Source of the DNA: Blastocatellia bacterium AA13
Lineage (GTDB): Bacteria > Acidobacteriota > Blastocatellia > UBA7656
Direction of reading: 5' to 3'
Assembly (NCBI GenBank): GCA_003222245.1
Contig: QHVH01000009.1
Coordinates: 62,001 to 126,000, forward strand
DNA length: 64,000 bases
The notes under the pieces: model-generated
What the model saw: only the letters and a program-made list of their open reading frames with translations
What the model was told of the DNA's origin: nothing
Database searches by the model: none
In this document: positions 11,017 to 19,605 of the stretch, in pieces
Position numbering within the stretch: the first letter of the stretch is position 1
How the letters are laid out: each line of letters opens with the position of its first letter
Made by a program: the position numbers and the translations under genes

Positions 11017-13104
11017 ATGAACAAGAATCAGTATCGAACGCTCTTGCTGATCTCGGCGCTTTTCGCCGTAGTCGCGATCACAACACTCTCTGCCCGAGCC
11101 TGGTCTCAAGGCGCACAAAAAACGTCGGATCAGGATACCGTTAAGATCACGGCCGATCTTGTGCAGTTGGATATTGTCGTCACCGACAGGAAGGGCAAAT
11201 CGGTGCGCGGGTTGACTCGCGAAGACTTCGAGCTCTACGACAACAACAAGCTTCAACATATAAGTCACTTTTCTCTCGAAGAAACCCGAGGGAGACAATT
11301 GATCGGAAGCAGCGATGAGTTCGCCTCGCTTCCTAAAGCGATTACTGCCGGTGAAGTCAAAAGGGTGATCGCTTTCGTCGTAGACACGCTGCACATGAAA
11401 CCCGAATCCGTCTACCGCTCTCAGAAGATGCTGGAAGACTTCATCGATACAAAGATGGCGCCGGGCGATCTTGTGTTGATATTGCCGCCGGCGGGAGGCT
11501 CAGGTCTATTCCAGCAGTTCACATCCGATCAGCGCGTGCTGCGCAACGCGGCGGGGCGGCTGCGGCCCTTTATCTTTAGCAACGATACGGCTCCTCATCG
11601 ATCTCTTTCGACAGGACCGGGAGCAGCAGCGGGCGGAATGGGCGGGCCGAGAGGCCGGATGGGCGGCTTTCCAGGCCAGTCCCGCGGCGGAGTGTTCGGC
11701 CGGCCCGATCCACTTGAAGAAGCCGATGTCAGAAACACGCTGAGTACGCTGAATAATCTTATCGACGCGATGAAGAAGCTGCCCGGACGAAAGCTCGGCG
11801 TTTTTGTTTCCGAGGGATTTCGTCTCTTTCAGACGCAGACAACCTTCGACTTGAGCGAGACAATCGCGAAAGCGACGCGAGCCAGCGTCGTATTCTATTC
11901 CATCGATCCTCGCGGCCTCGACCCGTTGGGACTGAGCGCGGCCGATTCGGCGGACGACATCGGTGATGATCTTGGAAGCTTTCTTGATAACAGAAGGGAC
12001 GACTTCCGTGAGTCTCAGGACTCTCTCAACACGCTGGCCCTGGACACCGGAGGCAGGTTCTATCGGAATTCCAATGACGTAAAAGCCGGCTTGAACAACC
12101 TGCTCGAGGAGAACTCGTCATACTACTTACTCGGATTCCAACCGGAAGCGGGCAAGTGGGACGGCAAGTTCCACAAGGTCAAAGTCGCGGTCAAAGGACG
12201 TCCAGATCTCGTCGTTTCGGCTCGGAAGGGCTATGAAGCGCGAGATGAAAAACCAAAGGGCAAGCCGATCAGCGATCCGAAGCTCGCGGAGATGATCGAG
12301 GCGATAAACTCGCCGCTGATCCGCCGCGACATCGATCTTCAGTTAACGCCGTTCTATCTCGATACCGAAAAGCGCGAGCCTTACATGGTTACGCTCCTGC
12401 ACATCGACGCGTCGCGGCTGAAGTTCAACAGTCAGGACGGCCGCTACAAGGACAAGCTCGAGGTATCCGGATTTGTAATCGACTCGCGCGGCAAGGCCGT
12501 CGACTCCTTCAGCAATACTCTGGATCTGAACCTGCTGCCTAAGACCTACGAAGAAGCTCTCACTCGAGGCTTGCTCTCGACGCGCACGTTAGGAGTGAGG
12601 CCCGGCATCTATCAATTGCGAATGTTCGTACGCGAGGAGTCTTCCGGCCGGATCGGCACTGCCAACAATCTCGTCGATATCCCTGATATGAAGAGCGATC
12701 GGCTCTCGCTGAGCAGCATTTTCACGGATACAAGGTTGACGGATAACCCTGAAGCCGCCGGAAGCGGCGGCACTCTTTCTCAGCGCCGATTCAAGCGAGG
12801 AAGCCAGTTTGCTTATCAGCTTGCTATCTATAACGCGAAAGCCGAAGGCGCCGACAAGAAAACCGAGTTGGAAATAAGAACGCGGGTGCTGCGAGCCGGA
12901 AAAGCCGTCTACTCGGGTCAGCGCAGGCCGGTTCAGATCCTCGAAGGCAGTCAGGTTCCATCCCGCATTCTAACCGGCGGAGTCCTTCAGCTCGGGGCCA
13001 TGCCTCCGGACGACTACACCCTGGAGGTAACCGTTTTCGATCGATCGAGGAAGAAGGATAGCCGGGCGGTCGCTCGCCAGGAAATTGACTTCAGCGTTGA
13101 GTAA
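11017..13104 (+). CDS. VWFA-related acidobacterial-type secreted protein
   Basis: A 695-residue exported protein with signal peptide (residues 1-29). After about residue 45 comes the region TADLVQLDIVVTDRKGK and SVRGLTREDFELYDNNK, characteristic of the VWFA-related family found mainly in Acidobacteriota. A von Willebrand A-type fold follows (VIAFVVDTLHM, where the MIDAS DxSxS motif is not conserved). A Gly/Arg-rich loop lies around residues 205-225, and the VWA fold ends near YYLLGFQP. The remaining 280 residues are beta-rich. Probable role: protein-protein interaction in the periplasm or on the cell surface. It has its own upstream spacer rich in short repeats. Confidence 0.88.
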   Translation: MNKNQYRTLLLISALFAVVAITTLSARAWSQGAQKTSDQDTVKITADLVQLDIVVTDRKGKSVRGLTREDFELYDNNKLQHISHFSLEETRGRQLIGSSDEFASLPKAITAGEVKRVIAFVVDTLHMKPESVYRSQKMLEDFIDTKMAPGDLVLILPPAGGSGLFQQFTSDQRVLRNAAGRLRPFIFSNDTAPHRSLSTGPGAAAGGMGGPRGRMGGFPGQSRGGVFGRPDPLEEADVRNTLSTLNNLIDAMKKLPGRKLGVFVSEGFRLFQTQTTFDLSETIAKATRASVVFYSIDPRGLDPLGLSAADSADDIGDDLGSFLDNRRDDFRESQDSLNTLALDTGGRFYRNSNDVKAGLNNLLEENSSYYLLGFQPEAGKWDGKFHKVKVAVKGRPDLVVSARKGYEARDEKPKGKPISDPKLAEMIEAINSPLIRRDIDLQLTPFYLDTEKREPYMVTLLHIDASRLKFNSQDGRYKDKLEVSGFVIDSRGKAVDSFSNTLDLNLLPKTYEEALTRGLLSTRTLGVRPGIYQLRMFVREESSGRIGTANNLVDIPDMKSDRLSLSSIFTDTRLTDNPEAAGSGGTLSQRRFKRGSQFAYQLAIYNAKAEGADKKTELEIRTRVLRAGKAVYSGQRRPVQILEGSQVPSRILTGGVLQLGAMPPDDYTLEVTVFDRSRKKDSRAVARQEIDFSVE

Positions 13105-13336
13105 GACTCCGGTGCGGTAGGCGTTCCGGCGAGAACGCGCTTATTCATAAGCGTCAGATTGAGGAAGGCTGTTCGGACTCGACTTCCTTGTCGCTATTGT
13201 TCCGGGCTTGTTAGAATTATTCGCGAAGCAGGCAATGAATAGACCGGCGTTTGCATACACTTAATCAATATCAATGACGGAGCTGCACGCCTTTGGCGTC
13301 TCTTCGTCAACCTCAATTCTCGTAAGGTGCTCTCCT

Positions 13337-14947
13337 ATGAAGACAGGCAACAGATTTTCGATTACCTTTTTCGTCGCATTCATCGCGTTAAGCCTTGCCC
13401 CGTTTGTGATGGGCCAGGGTGATGCACGGCGAAAGACCGTCGCGATGACTTACTTAAAAGATCCGGTAGGCGTACCGATGGCAGGGACTACGATAAGGCC
13501 GAACGCTCGCGGCGAGGCCACGGTCGAGCGATGGCGCAAGCGAAATGAGAGCGAAATCGATGTCAAAGTGGAGAACCTGATTCCCGCCTTCAACTACGGC
13601 GCCGATTATACGACATATGTTTTGTGGGCGATCACTCCCGAAGGGCAGGTCGATAATCTCGGCGAGTTCCGGCTAAAAAACGGCGAAGGCCGTCTCAAGG
13701 CGGCAACTCCCTATCAGACGTTCGCATTGATCGTGACTGCCGAACCTCATTACCTCGTAAAGCTGCCGTCAAAGAAAGTCGTGCTGGAAAATCGCGCGCC
13801 GTCCTCGAGAAACGTACAGATTAAGGCATCCGAGATCTATTTCAGCGGCGACTCGGGAAAATACTATACCGACTCGTCTCCGCCGGAGATTGCGAGCCGC
13901 GATTATGAAAAGATACCTCCTGAATTGATACAGGGGCGCAGAGCGGTTCAGATCGCCCGAATGGCCGACAGCGAGCGCTTCGACCCGAACGACTACCACG
14001 AGGCGGTTCAATCATTGAACGAAGCGGAAGCCTCGTACAGGCGAGGCGCGCCGGCCTATGACGTCGGCCGCGTAGCCCGCGACGCCATCTCCAAAGCAGT
14101 TCGCGCGTTGAGCATCTCCGAAGAGAAAGCGCTTGCGGCCGATCGACGCGCCGAAATAAACCGCCGAGACGAAGAGGTTCGAAGAGCCACCGAGAGCGCG
14201 ACGGATCTGCAATCAAGGTTGTCAGACACCGAATCGCGCTTGAAAGCGTCGGAAATAGCACGAGTCAACGCCGAAGAACAGCACAACATTTCACTTCGCG
14301 AGGCCGCGGATGCGCGAGCGGAAAATCGCCGCCTCAAATCCGAGGTGAATCAGCTTCAAGACGATAACGAGCGGATGTCAAAATCGCTCTCGGATGCGAG
14401 AGCCCAGGTCACATCGCTCCAGTCGCAATTGTCCTCTACATCGTCGCAATTGAACGCGACCAGCTCAAGACTCAATGAAGCATCCTCAAAAGCGGAAGAG
14501 ATGGAACGAAAGGAAAGAGAACGTCGTGAGCTGGAGGCTCGTCGCCGCGACTTCGCGACGCTACAGTCCGCGCTCTCGGCTCTTTTGCCTGTAAAGGTGT
14601 CGGGCGACGGCTTTACCGCCACGCTTCCCGACGCCTTTTTCGTCCTCAATAAAAAAGATCTCGCGCTCAAGATCAAATCCAAAATAGATGCCGTTGCGAC
14701 CACAATCGCCGCGCATCCGAACGTATCGTTCAGCATCGTCGGTCACTCGGATGCCAGGGCGGGAGCGGACGCCTTTGCGCTTGGACGGGCGCAGTCGACG
14801 GCGGACTACATCGGAGCGTTAGGCGTTCCGAGAGACAGCCTTAAGGTCGATTCGCGAGCGGATAGCGTCCCCTTGGCGTCGAATAAAACGTTGAAAGGGC
14901 GCGCTATGAACAGGCGCGTGGAGCTGATCTTTAGCAGCCCTCGCTGA
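13337..14947 (+). CDS. OmpA-family cell-wall-binding protein with coiled coil
   Basis: A 536-residue exported protein. ATG 13337 is preferred over 13274 because of AAGGTG 7 nt upstream and a clean signal peptide ending around VMGQG. Residues about 35-190 form a beta-rich region, residues about 240-410 a long heptad-type coiled coil (SATDLQSRLSDTESRLKAS), and the last 115 residues an OmpA C-terminal peptidoglycan-binding domain (FSIVGHSDARAG, then LGVPRDSLKV and NRRVELIF). This architecture suits a spacer that bridges envelope and peptidoglycan. Confidence 0.88.
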   Translation: MKTGNRFSITFFVAFIALSLAPFVMGQGDARRKTVAMTYLKDPVGVPMAGTTIRPNARGEATVERWRKRNESEIDVKVENLIPAFNYGADYTTYVLWAITPEGQVDNLGEFRLKNGEGRLKAATPYQTFALIVTAEPHYLVKLPSKKVVLENRAPSSRNVQIKASEIYFSGDSGKYYTDSSPPEIASRDYEKIPPELIQGRRAVQIARMADSERFDPNDYHEAVQSLNEAEASYRRGAPAYDVGRVARDAISKAVRALSISEEKALAADRRAEINRRDEEVRRATESATDLQSRLSDTESRLKASEIARVNAEEQHNISLREAADARAENRRLKSEVNQLQDDNERMSKSLSDARAQVTSLQSQLSSTSSQLNATSSRLNEASSKAEEMERKERERRELEARRRDFATLQSALSALLPVKVSGDGFTATLPDAFFVLNKKDLALKIKSKIDAVATTIAAHPNVSFSIVGHSDARAGADAFALGRAQSTADYIGALGVPRDSLKVDSRADSVPLASNKTLKGRAMNRRVELIFSSPR

Positions 14948-15070
14948 CAAAAACACCGGGCGCTCGACGATTGTAAGAGCTAATCGAGCGACGGGTCGGA
15001 AAAGCCTGTGCGGCTTTCCGAATATGTGCGAATCTGAGGGGAACAAAATGGCCGTTCAATCGAGGTCCAT

Positions 15071-15553
15071 ATGATGTATTGCCCGAATTGCGCTGCCGAT
15101 AACGCCGACGGCACGAGGTACTGTAGAAACTGCGGCGCAAACCTGAGCCTGATCCCGCATGCATTGCAGGGCGCGCTGCCCTCCGCTCCGGTCGAAAGTA
15201 GGCGTCGGCGTCGACATGGGCAGGAGGGATTGATGGCCGGCGGCATAAGGAACGCGTTTATGGGAGCGGGGTTCCTGCTGCTCGCGCTTGCGCTTATTAT
15301 AACGAATCAGCACTGGGGGATCTGGATGCTCATTCCGGGATTCACCATGCTCGGTAAAGGCGCGGCGGATATTTTCAGCGCCCGTAATATCCAAGGCGCG
15401 CCGCCCCCATTGAGCGCTCCCATAGCCCAGCACCCTCGAACAACGGGAGAGCTTGAAAGAGACCGACGGCCGCCGATACCTCCCGTGAGCGTTACCGAAA
15501 ACACGACCAGATATCTCGAAGACAAGGCCGAACGCGTTAAAGAACGGCCTTGA
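15071..15553 (+). CDS. Zinc-ribbon membrane protein
   Basis: A 160-residue protein. A four-cysteine zinc ribbon is at the N-terminus (CPNCAADNADGTRYCRNCG), followed by a basic linker. Two hydrophobic segments come next (about 62-78 and 83-101), so the ribbon and the acidic/Pro-rich tail probably face the cytoplasm. Function unknown; such proteins are common in this phylum. ATG 15071 is followed by a second ATG codon, and either could be used. Confidence 0.75.
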   Translation: MMYCPNCAADNADGTRYCRNCGANLSLIPHALQGALPSAPVESRRRRRHGQEGLMAGGIRNAFMGAGFLLLALALIITNQHWGIWMLIPGFTMLGKGAADIFSARNIQGAPPPLSAPIAQHPRTTGELERDRRPPIPPVSVTENTTRYLEDKAERVKERP

Positions 15554-15695
15554 TTGACTGACATATTCCACTCGCGCTTCTTGGACAGCTCCTGGCGGCG
15601 GCTCGTTTTCCATAATTCACTTCTATAACCGCGGCCGAGATAGTATTCTTTTCAACCAGCTTTCCCCCAGCTCTGATTCCAAATCTCCGCAAAGC

Positions 15696-16499
15696 GTGAA
15701 CAACCCGATGGCGGCCGATCCAAGGATTACCCTCTCTATAGACGACCGAGGCCGCGGCGGCTCGGTGGCGCGCGTTGTGGTCGACAGCGAAGCACGGCTC
15801 AACATTCTCGGAAGCGTGCTGATAAAGCAGTTCATATCAGCGCTCGAAAGTTTGCGGGAGAATACTACGTTGAGGGCCGTGGTGGTGACAGGCGCCGGCG
15901 ACCGCGCTTTTATCGGCGGCGCGGACATCAACGAGATGTCGCGCCTCGATCAGGATACGGCCCGCGGCTTCATAACCGATCTTCATCGCGCGTGCTTATC
16001 CATTCGTTCTCTGCCGGTTCCCGTAATAGCCAGGATCAGCGGTTACTGTCTCGGCGCGGGTCTTGAAATCGCGGCTGCGTGCGACCTGCGCGTTGCGTCC
16101 ATGGAATCTACATTTGGAATGCCGGAAGTACGAGTCGGCATACCATCGGTGATCGAAGCGGCGTTGCTGCCCCAACTGATAGGATGGGGAAAGACCCGCG
16201 AGCTTCTTTATACAGGCGAGAGAATCACGGCCGAAGAGGCTGTACGAATAGGTTTGGTTGAACGGGCTACTTCGCTCGATCAGCTTGATACCGCGGTCAG
16301 TGTATGGATCGACTCAATCTGCAAAGCCGGACACAATGCGATAAAGCTCCAAAAGGCGTTGATTCAGGAATGGGAGCAGTTGTCGCCGGAGAAGGCCATC
16401 GAGCGCGGCATCGACTATTTCGCGGAGGCTTTCAAAGGCGGTGAGCCCAGATTCCTTATGTCGCGATTCTTGAAACGAGCCAAAAGCAAGACCGAGTAA
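15696..16499 (+). CDS. Enoyl-CoA hydratase/isomerase family protein
   Basis: A 267-residue crotonase-fold enzyme. The oxyanion-hole blocks are VVVTGAGDRAFIGGADI (about 63-79) and GYCLGAGLEIAAACD (about 116-130). Both catalytic glutamates of hydratases are present: E124 in GAGLE and E144 in FGMPE. It probably hydrates 2-enoyl-CoA in fatty-acid or branched-chain degradation; the exact substrate is not readable. The start is GTG 15696 or ATG 15708; neither has a clear Shine-Dalgarno. It is convergent with hemL. Confidence 0.9.
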   Translation: MNNPMAADPRITLSIDDRGRGGSVARVVVDSEARLNILGSVLIKQFISALESLRENTTLRAVVVTGAGDRAFIGGADINEMSRLDQDTARGFITDLHRACLSIRSLPVPVIARISGYCLGAGLEIAAACDLRVASMESTFGMPEVRVGIPSVIEAALLPQLIGWGKTRELLYTGERITAEEAVRIGLVERATSLDQLDTAVSVWIDSICKAGHNAIKLQKALIQEWEQLSPEKAIERGIDYFAEAFKGGEPRFLMSRFLKRAKSKTE

Positions 16500-16543
16500 T
16501 TTAGATCGTATAACCTCGCGACTCGCACCTTCCTCTCATTGTC

Positions 16544-17842
16544 TCAGGCAGTTATTTCTCTCAGGGCTGCATGCGCGGCTTTGATCGTCTTTTCTATTAT
16601 TTCCTCTGTGTGAGCGTAGCTGACAAACGCGCATTCAAATTGAGATGGCGCCAGGTAGATACCCTGATCCAACATGGCGCGAAAGAAGGCCGCGTATTGA
16701 TCGGTGTTCGATTTCTTCGCGGTCGGCCAATCTACGATCGGCACTTCCGCAAAGAAAGCGGTAAGCATCGAACCAACGCGGTTGGTCGTTGCCGGAACGC
16801 CTACCTCGCCGGCGGCGTCTCGGAGTCCCTGCTCCAATTTGGCAGCGCGTTGTTCGAGTTCTGCATACGGATTAAGCTCCTTCAAGAGCCTTAAAGTTGT
16901 CAGCCCGGCCGTAACAGCAAGCGGATTTCCGGAAAGGGTCCCAGCCTGGTAAACGGCGCCGAGCGGCGCGAGCCTCTCCATTATGTCGGCCCGACCGCCG
17001 ACAGCCGCGGCCGGAAGTCCACCGCCTATTATTTTACCGAGACAGGTAAGATCCGGCTTGATTCCCAGAAGCTCTTGAGCTCCTCCGTAGGCAACGCGAA
17101 AACCCGTAATCACTTCGTCGAATATCAGCAGCGACCCGTGCTTCGTAGTTAAGTCCCTCATCGCTCGCAGAAACTCGGGCTGAGGCGGCACGCAGCCCAT
17201 ATTGCCGGCAATAGGCTCGACGATAATGCACGCTATGTCCCCGCCCTTTTCAGCAAACGCCTTCGCGAGAGACTCCGGATCATTGTAGGGAAGCACTAAC
17301 GTGTTGCGAGCCACGTCCGCGGGAATTCCAGCGCTGTCGGGAGTTCCGAGAGTGGCCAGACCCGACCCCGCCTTCACAAGCAGACCATCCGAATGGCCGT
17401 GATAGCAGCCTTCGAATTTGACGATCAGATCTCGCCCGGTAAACCCGCGCGCCAGTCTGATGGCGGTCATAACGGCTTCCGTGCCTGAGCTGACCAACCG
17501 TACCTTTTCGATCGACTCCACTGCCGCGATTATTTCCTCGGCGATGAGGGCTTCGAGTTCGGTAGGAGCTCCATAGCTGGTTCCCGCGCCCGCGGCCTCT
17601 CGAATCGCTTCGATGACGGCGCTGTGCGCATGCCCCAATATCATTGGCCCCCAGGAGCCAACGTAATCGATGTAAGAGTTACCGTCGGCGTCGGTAATCC
17701 AGGCCCCCTGAGCCTTTTTGATAAAGAGCGGCGAGCGGCCAACGGCCTTAAACGCTCGAACAGGACTGTTGACGCCGCCGGGTATCGACCGTTGTGAGCG
17801 CTCGAACAGCGCTTCGGATTGCGAAGTTTTTTTTGTGCTCAT
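16544..17842 (-). CDS. hemL: Glutamate-1-semialdehyde 2,1-aminomutase
   Basis: A PLP enzyme of 432 residues that converts glutamate-1-semialdehyde to 5-aminolevulinate in C5-pathway tetrapyrrole synthesis. The N-terminal SIPGGVNSPVRAF block is diagnostic. SSGTEA (118-123) binds the cofactor phosphate, DEVITGFR (242-249) contacts the pyridine ring, and K270 in LGKIIGGG forms the Schiff base. ATG 17842 is chosen because the upstream in-frame ATG at 17902 lies before the predicted promoter. A supply of haem fits the cytochromes in the window, though there is no direct linkage. Confidence 0.96.
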   Translation of the reverse strand: MSTKKTSQSEALFERSQRSIPGGVNSPVRAFKAVGRSPLFIKKAQGAWITDADGNSYIDYVGSWGPMILGHAHSAVIEAIREAAGAGTSYGAPTELEALIAEEIIAAVESIEKVRLVSSGTEAVMTAIRLARGFTGRDLIVKFEGCYHGHSDGLLVKAGSGLATLGTPDSAGIPADVARNTLVLPYNDPESLAKAFAEKGGDIACIIVEPIAGNMGCVPPQPEFLRAMRDLTTKHGSLLIFDEVITGFRVAYGGAQELLGIKPDLTCLGKIIGGGLPAAAVGGRADIMERLAPLGAVYQAGTLSGNPLAVTAGLTTLRLLKELNPYAELEQRAAKLEQGLRDAAGEVGVPATTNRVGSMLTAFFAEVPIVDWPTAKKSNTDQYAAFFRAMLDQGIYLAPSQFECAFVSYAHTEEIIEKTIKAAHAALREITA

Positions 17843-17882
17843 TGTAATTGATTGCCTCGAAGCTGGACTGACGCGACTGGCG

Positions 17883-17912
17883 AGTATAACCAGAAGCCGC
17901 ATTTATTGTGAA
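17883..17912 (-). promoter_or_regulatory. Predicted hemL promoter
   Basis: On the minus strand TTCACA (17912-17907), 18-bp spacer, TATACT (17888-17883). Both boxes match the consensus at five of six positions and give a leader of about 35 nt before ATG 17842. Confidence 0.55.
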
Positions 17913-17981
17913 GCGCGGCGAATCGGACAGCCCTCGGCGCGGACGATCGATGCCGAAGCTTTCATGTATTAGTAGGTCAAA

Positions 17982-18010
17982 TTGACAATCTTCTAGCTCC
18001 AACGTAGCAT
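17982..18010 (+). promoter_or_regulatory. Predicted promoter of the cyclase-family gene
   Basis: TTGACA (17982-17987, perfect), 17-bp spacer, TAGCAT (18005-18010). The leader to ATG 18036 would be about 20 nt. Because an in-frame ATG at 18009 falls inside the -10 box, this promoter supports the later start. Confidence 0.6.
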
Positions 18011-18035
18011 GCACGCTCTAATAACGAGCAGGCAT

Positions 18036-18659
18036 ATGAAGATCCACGATGTAACTGTCCCCCTCTCGAGAGACCTTATTGTCTATCCGGGCGATCCGCC
18101 TACCAGAATCGAAAAGAAGTCATCAATCGGCGAGGCCGGGGCGAGATGCAATCTCAGCCGTTATTCGTTTGGATCGCATTCAGGAACGCACGTGGACCCT
18201 CCATTTCATTTCATAAAAGACGGTATTACGGTAGACAAGCTCCCGCTCGAGCTTTTGATGGGGCGTGCGCGGGTCGTCGAGATTACAGCGCAGCGAATAG
18301 ACGAAGTGGCATTAGGCGAGTTCGATTTCACAAATGACGTAAGGGTGTTGTTCAAGACCCGGAACTCCTACTTCTGGAGCGAGAAGAAATTCGTAAAGGA
18401 CTATGTCTACATTACGGCGGGAGCCGCGCTGATGCTGGTCAACAATGGAATCAAAGTAGTGGGAATCGACTATCTTTCGGTGGACAAGTTCGAAGCCGAC
18501 GAGCCCGAGGCGCACCTGACGCTGCTTGGCGGAGGAACGATTATCATTGAAGGCCTGGATCTTCGCGAAGTGGAGTCCGGCGATTATGAAATGGTCTGTC
18601 TGCCCCTCAAGGTTAAGGACGGAGACGGCGCTCCGGCCCGAGTGGTTCTGCGTTCCTGA
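18036..18659 (+). CDS. Cyclase family protein (kynurenine formamidase-like metal hydrolase)
   Basis: A 207-residue cytoplasmic enzyme with the metal-binding signature HSGTHVDPPFHF (around residues 48-59) of the cyclase / KynB superfamily, plus the conserved GIDYLSVDK and EGLDL blocks in the C-terminal half. Members hydrolyse amides or lactones such as N-formylkynurenine using divalent metal; no other tryptophan-degradation gene is nearby, so the substrate is open. The start at ATG 18036 agrees with the promoter. Confidence 0.85.
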   Translation: MKIHDVTVPLSRDLIVYPGDPPTRIEKKSSIGEAGARCNLSRYSFGSHSGTHVDPPFHFIKDGITVDKLPLELLMGRARVVEITAQRIDEVALGEFDFTNDVRVLFKTRNSYFWSEKKFVKDYVYITAGAALMLVNNGIKVVGIDYLSVDKFEADEPEAHLTLLGGGTIIIEGLDLREVESGDYEMVCLPLKVKDGDGAPARVVLRS

Positions 18660-18835
18660 TCGGCCTCTGGAACTGAATTCGGCGACCATGCGCGACCGGT
18701 TGTTCGCAGCGTGACCGGCTTTCCGCCGCGTCTATTTTGCTGTATAAATGACCGGATGTTAGAACTTTCGCCACCATACAACGTAGATTGGCTTGAGTTC
18801 CGTTACCATCTATTTCAAGACATAGGAGAATTTTA

Positions 18836-19543
18836 ATGGCGTATCGAAGATTCACCGCTTCTCTGGCCGCTTTGCTGCTGCTCGTGGCTGCCGCGGCCGC
18901 CCAGACTAAAGATGATGTGTCCGGAAAATACGAGGGTGTGGCGAAGAGCGCGGCGCTAGGCGAGATACCACTCACGGTTGAGATCAAGAACGACAACGGT
19001 AAGCTCACAGGCAAGCTCGACACTCCTCAAGGCACGATAAACATAACCGACGGCTCGTATAAAGACGGCAAGGTCGCTTTGAAATTCGATGCCGGAGGAA
19101 ATGAAGGAACCGTTAACGCCCAGATGAAGGACGGCAAGATTGTAGGCGAGTGGACCCTGGCCGGCCAGACCGGCACGCTGGAACTAAAGAAGGCCGGCGA
19201 GACAATGGCGGGCCCGCCTCCGACGGCTCCAAAGACTTCAACGTCCAGCGCCAGCGACCCGATCTCGGGTGAATGGGCGGCAAACGCGGACGTTCAGGGG
19301 ATGTCGATTCCGTTTACGCTCAAACTCAAACTCGACGGCGATAAAGTGACCGGCGAAAGCACCTCGGAACAGGGCACGGCTCCGATCAGCAAGGGATCAT
19401 TTTCGGCCGATAAGCTGAGCATTTTGGTTGATACGCCGAACGGCGCTCTGAAACTGGATGCTACTCTCAAGGAAGGCAAGCTGGTCGGCGATCTTGACTT
19501 TGCGAGCCAGTTCCAAGGCAAATGGGAAGCGAAAAAGAAGTAG
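18836..19543 (+). CDS. Secreted protein with two related beta domains
   Basis: A 235-residue protein with a signal peptide (Ala/Leu-rich residues 8-22, cleavage near AAAQ). The mature part has two copies of a beta-rich module of roughly 85-95 residues, each with the pattern 'sG.W/Y...ip.tl.l..d..klTGe.....G...i..Gs...dkl.l......g.....a..keGklvGd'. A short Pro/Thr/Ser linker around residues 120-140 joins them. I do not recognise a named family; similar modules occur in other secreted acidobacterial proteins (inference). A good Shine-Dalgarno (AGGAGA) precedes ATG 18836. Confidence 0.8.
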   Translation: MAYRRFTASLAALLLLVAAAAAQTKDDVSGKYEGVAKSAALGEIPLTVEIKNDNGKLTGKLDTPQGTINITDGSYKDGKVALKFDAGGNEGTVNAQMKDGKIVGEWTLAGQTGTLELKKAGETMAGPPPTAPKTSTSSASDPISGEWAANADVQGMSIPFTLKLKLDGDKVTGESTSEQGTAPISKGSFSADKLSILVDTPNGALKLDATLKEGKLVGDLDFASQFQGKWEAKKK

Positions 19544-19559
19544 TCCTATCCCTTCATTG

Positions 19560-19600
19560 AACGGTGAGCGCCGATTAACGTCAGTTCAGCGCTCACCGTT
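19560..19600. terminator. Bidirectional terminator-like hairpin between convergent genes
   Basis: A perfect 12-bp inverted repeat (AACGGTGAGCGC at 19560-19571 and its complement at 19589-19600) with a 17-nt loop, placed between the convergent secreted-protein gene and the amidohydrolase gene. There is no strong T-run. Confidence 0.6.
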
Positions 19601-19605
19601 CTTCA